Assembly: GCF_016863095.1 (NCBI RefSeq)
Contig: NZ_BOOF01000011.1
Coordinates: 1-64,000 of the forward strand
Origin: Microbispora siamensis
Lineage (GTDB): Bacteria; Actinomycetota; Actinomycetes; Streptosporangiales; Streptosporangiaceae
DNA length: 64,000 bases
Direction of reading: 5' to 3'
Shown: piece after piece, positions 56,464 through 64,000 of the stretch
Position numbering within the stretch: position 1 is the stretch's first letter
Layout of the letters: every line of letters starts with the position of its first letter
Program-made: the position numbers and the translations under genes
Notes under the pieces: model-generated
The model's database searches: none
Told to the model about the DNA's origin: nothing
The model's input: only the letters and a program-made list of their open reading frames with translations

Positions 56464-57413
56464 CGCGGCCCGTCACGGCCGAGCCGGCCGTCTTCCCGGC
56501 GGAGGCGGACGGTCCGGACGACGCCGATCTCTCGCTCATGCTGATGATCCGGGCGTTCGAGCTGAAGCTGCTGGACCTGTTCGGCAGGGGCCTGCTCAAC
56601 GGCACGACCCACACCTGTCTCGGCCAGGAGTACATCCCGGTCGCCATGGAGGCGCTGCTCGACCCGGGCGACCACGTGTTCAGCAACCATCGCGGGCACG
56701 GCCACTACCTGGCGCGCTTCCGCGACCCCGCCGGACTGCTCGCGGAGATCATGGGCCGTGAGGGAGCCGTCTGCGCCGGGGTCGGAGGCAGCCAGCACAT
56801 CCGCAGGGACCGCTTCCTGTCCACGGGAGTTCAGGGGGAGAGCCTGCCGGTCGCCGCGGGGGTCGCGCTGCACCTCAAGCGGGCCGAGCCCGGCCGCCTC
56901 GCCTGCGTCTACATCGGGGACGGCACGTTCGGCGAGGGCGCGGTCTACGAGGCGTTCAACATCGCGTCGCTGTGGGCGTTGCCGCTGCTCGTCGTCGTGG
57001 AGAACAACGGCATCGCCCAGTCGACGCCCACCTCCCGGCACCTCGCGGGGAGCATCGCGGGCCGGGCGGCGGCGTTCGGCATCGACCACCACCTGGTCGA
57101 GAGCTCCGACGTCACCGAGATCCGCCGCACGCTCGATCCCCTGGTGTCGCGGGTCCGTTCCCGCTCGACGCCTCTCGTCGTCGAGTTCGTCACCCGGCGC
57201 CTCGGACCGCACAGCAAGGGCGACGACACCAGGCCGGCCCCAGCCGTACAGGCGCTGCGCGAGCAGGACTGGTACGCCCGGTGCGCGGCGGCCTGCTCCG
57301 GCCGTTTCCCGCGGCTCGACGCGGAGGCCCGCGCGCACATCGACGCGGTCGCCGCGGAGGTCACGGCGCGGGGCCCGTCACGGTGGGAAGGGACACGGTG
57401 GGAGGGGCCGTGA
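56460..57413 (+). CDS. 2-oxo-acid dehydrogenase-like E1 alpha subunit (TPP-dependent)
   Basis: E1 alpha of the pyruvate/acetoin dehydrogenase type, 317 residues. The thiamine-diphosphate motif runs from GDGTFGEGA (near residue 153) to ENNGIAQST (near 181). The substrate-side NHRGHGHYLAR (near 77) resembles the HRGHGH of acetoin and pyruvate dehydrogenases, and GGSQHIRR follows. It would decarboxylate a 2-oxo acid, or cleave a ketose, with E1 beta and hand the acyl unit to lipoyl-E2. GTG 56460 overlaps the C-PCP stop. Its place inside a peptide operon suggests precursor or starter supply, not central metabolism. Confidence 0.92.
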   Translation: MTRPVTAEPAVFPAEADGPDDADLSLMLMIRAFELKLLDLFGRGLLNGTTHTCLGQEYIPVAMEALLDPGDHVFSNHRGHGHYLARFRDPAGLLAEIMGREGAVCAGVGGSQHIRRDRFLSTGVQGESLPVAAGVALHLKRAEPGRLACVYIGDGTFGEGAVYEAFNIASLWALPLLVVVENNGIAQSTPTSRHLAGSIAGRAAAFGIDHHLVESSDVTEIRRTLDPLVSRVRSRSTPLVVEFVTRRLGPHSKGDDTRPAPAVQALREQDWYARCAAACSGRFPRLDAEARAHIDAVAAEVTARGPSRWEGTRWEGP

Positions 57414-58393
57414 GGGTCGCGGAGAACCTGAACGCGGCGCTGGCCGCCCTGCTCGCCCGGGAGCCGAACCTCTACCTGCTGGGAGAGGACGTCGTCGATC
57501 CGTACGGCGGCGCCTTCAAGATCACCCGAGGGCTGTCCACCGGCTTCCCCGACCGCGTCCTGTCGACCCCCATCAGCGAGAACGCCGTCACCGGCCTCGC
57601 CGCGGGTCTCGCGCTGTCGGGAGACCTGGCGATCGTCGAGATCATGTTCGGCGACTTCGCCGCGCTCGCCTTCGACCAGTTGCTCAACTTCGCGTCGAAG
57701 TCGGTCTCCATGTACGGCTCCCGCCTGCCGATGCGCATGGTCGTACGCTGCCCGGTCGGCGGCGGGCGCGGTTACGGGCCGACCCACAGCCAGAGCCCGC
57801 AGAAGCACTTCGTCGGCATCCCGAATCTGGCCCTCTACGAGCTGTCGCCGTTCCACGACAACCTGGCCGTGTTCGAGGAGATGTTCGCCCGGGCGGAACC
57901 GTGCGTGTTCTTCGAGGACAAGGTCCTCTACACGCGCCGGATGGGCGCGGTGGAGCCGCCGTTCTCGGTGGAGGTCTCCGGCGGCGTGGCCAGGGTGTCC
58001 CTCGGCGGTCCCCCCGACTGCGTGGTCATCGCCCCCGGCGGGGTGGCGCACCGGGCGCTGGCCGCGATGCGCTCGCTGCTGGTCGAGGAGGAGATCGCCG
58101 GCACGCTGCTGGTGCCGTCCAGGCTGTATCCGTTCGACCTGCCCGATGTCTTCGACGCGGACGTCCGCGCGGCGCGCCGGGTGTTCGTCGTCGAGGAGAG
58201 CACCGCCGGGGGGACGTGGGGCGCCGAGGTGGCCCACGTCGTGCATCGACGGCACTGGGGGCGCCTGGCCCTCCCGGTCACGTTGATCCACTCCCTCGGC
58301 GGGGTCATCCCCACCGCGGCTCATCTCGAGCGGGCGGCCCTCGTGAACGAGTCCACGATCCACAGCGCGATCAGGGAGACCATCCGTGGCTGA
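57410..58393 (+). CDS. 2-oxo-acid dehydrogenase-like E1 beta subunit
   Basis: E1 beta of 327 residues, forming the alpha2beta2 thiamine enzyme with the preceding gene. It shows the conserved GEDVVDPYGGAFKITRGL (residues about 26-43), TPISENAVTGLAAGLA, the EIMFGDFAALAFDQL stretch and GGGRGYGPTHSQSPQ. The C-terminal transketolase-like domain has FVVEESTAGGTWGAEV. GTG 57410 gives a four-base GTGA overlap with E1 alpha and is preferred; GTG 57398, after GGGAAGGGA, is possible. Its own stop lies inside the start region of E2. Confidence 0.92.
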   Translation: MRVAENLNAALAALLAREPNLYLLGEDVVDPYGGAFKITRGLSTGFPDRVLSTPISENAVTGLAAGLALSGDLAIVEIMFGDFAALAFDQLLNFASKSVSMYGSRLPMRMVVRCPVGGGRGYGPTHSQSPQKHFVGIPNLALYELSPFHDNLAVFEEMFARAEPCVFFEDKVLYTRRMGAVEPPFSVEVSGGVARVSLGGPPDCVVIAPGGVAHRALAAMRSLLVEEEIAGTLLVPSRLYPFDLPDVFDADVRAARRVFVVEESTAGGTWGAEVAHVVHRRHWGRLALPVTLIHSLGGVIPTAAHLERAALVNESTIHSAIRETIRG

Positions 58394-59479
58394 GCTCCGC
58401 GTGCCGAAGCTGAACAACAACGACACCGAATATCTCCTGGTCGAGTGGCTCGCCGCCGACGGCGCGCGGGTCGCCGAGGACGACGCGGTCGCGCTGGTGG
58501 AGACGTCCAAGGCCGCCGAGGAGCTCACGGCGGGCGCCTCCGGCATCCTGCGCCACCGGCTGCGGCCGGGAGTCTGGTGCCGCCCGGACGACGTGATCGC
58601 CTCGATCGGCGGGACGGTGGAACCCTCCGGCCCAGAACCGGCGTCCCCGCCCACGGCGCAGCAGAGTGCGGCCGACGACTCGGCGCCGCTCATTACGGCC
58701 CCCGCGCGGGCGCTCATCGACGAGCTCGGCATCGACCTCGAACGGATCGAGGCGCTCGGCATCCCCGTCGTCCGGCGGGCCGACGTCGAACGCCTGGCCG
58801 CCACGCCCGCCGGCGATGAGACCTCCGCCGCCGAGCACCGGCTCACGCGGGTGCAGCGGGCCGTGGCCAGGTCCGTCCAGCTGTCCCACCGGACCATCCC
58901 CGCCGCGTACGCCGTCGTCCGCATGGACCTCGGCCCGGCGCTGGAGTACGCGCGGGCCACGACGAGGGAGATCCGCCGCCCTGTGGGGATCGCGGAGGTG
59001 TTCGTCCAGGCCGTCGCGGGCCTGCACGAGCGGTTCCCGCTGTTCTTCGCGACCGTCGAGGAAGCCGCCGACGGCACTGCCCGCGTCACCAGGGCACTGC
59101 TGTCCGAGGCTCCGAACATCGGCGTCACCGTCGACGTCGGCGAGGGGCTGTACGTCCCCGTCGTCCACGACGCGGCGAGCCGTACGACGAAGGACATCGC
59201 GACCACCCTCATGAAGCACCGGCTCGCGGCCACCACCGGCGAGTTCACGGAGAGCGACCTGTCCGGCGCCAACTTCGTCGTCACCCTGCACACCGAGCAC
59301 GGGGTCGTGCTGGCGATCCCGTTCGTCTTCCCCGGCACCGTCTGCGCGCTCGCCGTCACCGCGCCGCGCGACGGAACCCTCGCCGACATCGGCCTGGCCT
59401 ACGACCACCGCCTGATCAACGGCAGGGACGCCGCCCTCTTCCTCAACGCGCTCAAAGCCGCCGTCGAAGGGCTCACCTG

Positions 59480-59480
<1 letters not shown>
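58386..59480 (+). CDS. Lipoyl-bearing E2 acyltransferase of the dehydrogenase-like complex
   Basis: E2 of 364 residues: one lipoyl domain with K42 in VETSKAAEE, a Pro/Ala linker, an E1/E3-binding domain (about 98-135; APARALIDELGIDLERI) and the catalytic domain (about 150-364). The active-site motif is DHRLING with His341; the Asp usual in DHRxxDG is Asn345. That change may matter for acyl transfer to CoA or to a carrier protein. Only one lipoyl domain and no E3 are seen; E3 could be the general lipoamide dehydrogenase, and it is not needed if no oxidation is involved. GTG 58386 overlaps the E1 beta stop, and its stop touches the NRPS start (TGATG). Confidence 0.92.

Positions 59481-64000
<4,520 letters not shown>

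Overview
The window looks like chromosome of a high-GC filamentous actinomycete, probably Streptosporangiaceae-like (Nonomuraea/Microbispora/Streptosporangium type). The reasons are G/C at nearly every third codon position, many GTG starts, possible leaderless regulator genes, several two-component systems, LacI/TetR/AraC/WYL regulators beside their targets, secreted glycosidases with carbohydrate-binding modules, and a nonribosomal peptide locus. No rRNA, CRISPR array, insertion sequence, integrase or replication origin was seen. One tRNA gene, tRNA-Arg(CCG), is present.

Layout. 0-5 kb: end of a DUF4153/4173-type membrane protein that begins upstream of the window with pentapeptide repeats, a D-aminoacylase, and an unknown membrane protein. 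5-10 kb: a NarL-type two-component system, a lipoprotein N-acyltransferase-like membrane amidase, an alpha/beta hydrolase and a TPR protein. 10-14 kb: a D-amino-acid gene set (PLP D-serine-dehydratase-like enzyme, RidA, unknown barrel-like protein), then a TetR repressor divergent from a rhodanese gene with two clear operators. 14-23 kb: a beta-glucan utilisation locus (LacI repressor, GH1 beta-glucosidase, two ABC permeases, binding protein, secreted GH16-CBM6 glucanase), tied together by four copies of a GAGAGCGCTCTC-type operator. An AraC/DUF1772 pair lies inside it. 23-27 kb: a secreted protein, a TetR/hydrolase pair with an 18-bp palindromic operator, a LysE exporter, a stand-alone receiver protein and tRNA-Arg. 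27-33.5 kb: two large secreted glycosidase-type proteins (beta-helix-CBM13; GH95-CBM13) with shared upstream motifs, looking like an insertion beside the tRNA. 33.5-41.7 kb: small housekeeping and accessory genes, an Imm51 immunity protein, two gene remnants (one a CBM2 tail), and a second two-component system divergent from a membrane protein, with three palindromic repeats between them. 41.7-43.8 kb: a SARP-AAA regulator.

43.8-64 kb holds a nonribosomal peptide locus running past the right edge. A leftward operon encodes a two-module NRPS (C-A-PCP-C-A-PCP; first A domain reads as glycine, second unassigned), a free carrier protein, a stand-alone condensation-like enzyme and an N,N-dimethylformamidase-beta-like protein. 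A rightward operon, with every start overlapping or touching the previous stop, encodes an AMP-dependent acyl ligase, a C-PCP protein, E1-alpha, E1-beta and E2 subunits of a 2-oxo-acid-dehydrogenase-like complex, and a C-A(Ser)-PCP-TE protein fused in frame to an MFS transporter. The TE nucleophile is cysteine (GHCGVG), not serine. A repeated GGAAA-N2-TTCTTA motif lies between the two operons. The simplest model is a thiamine/lipoyl machine that makes an acyl unit for a short peptide line ending in serine, release by a cysteine thioesterase, and export by the fused transporter. I do not recognise the product.
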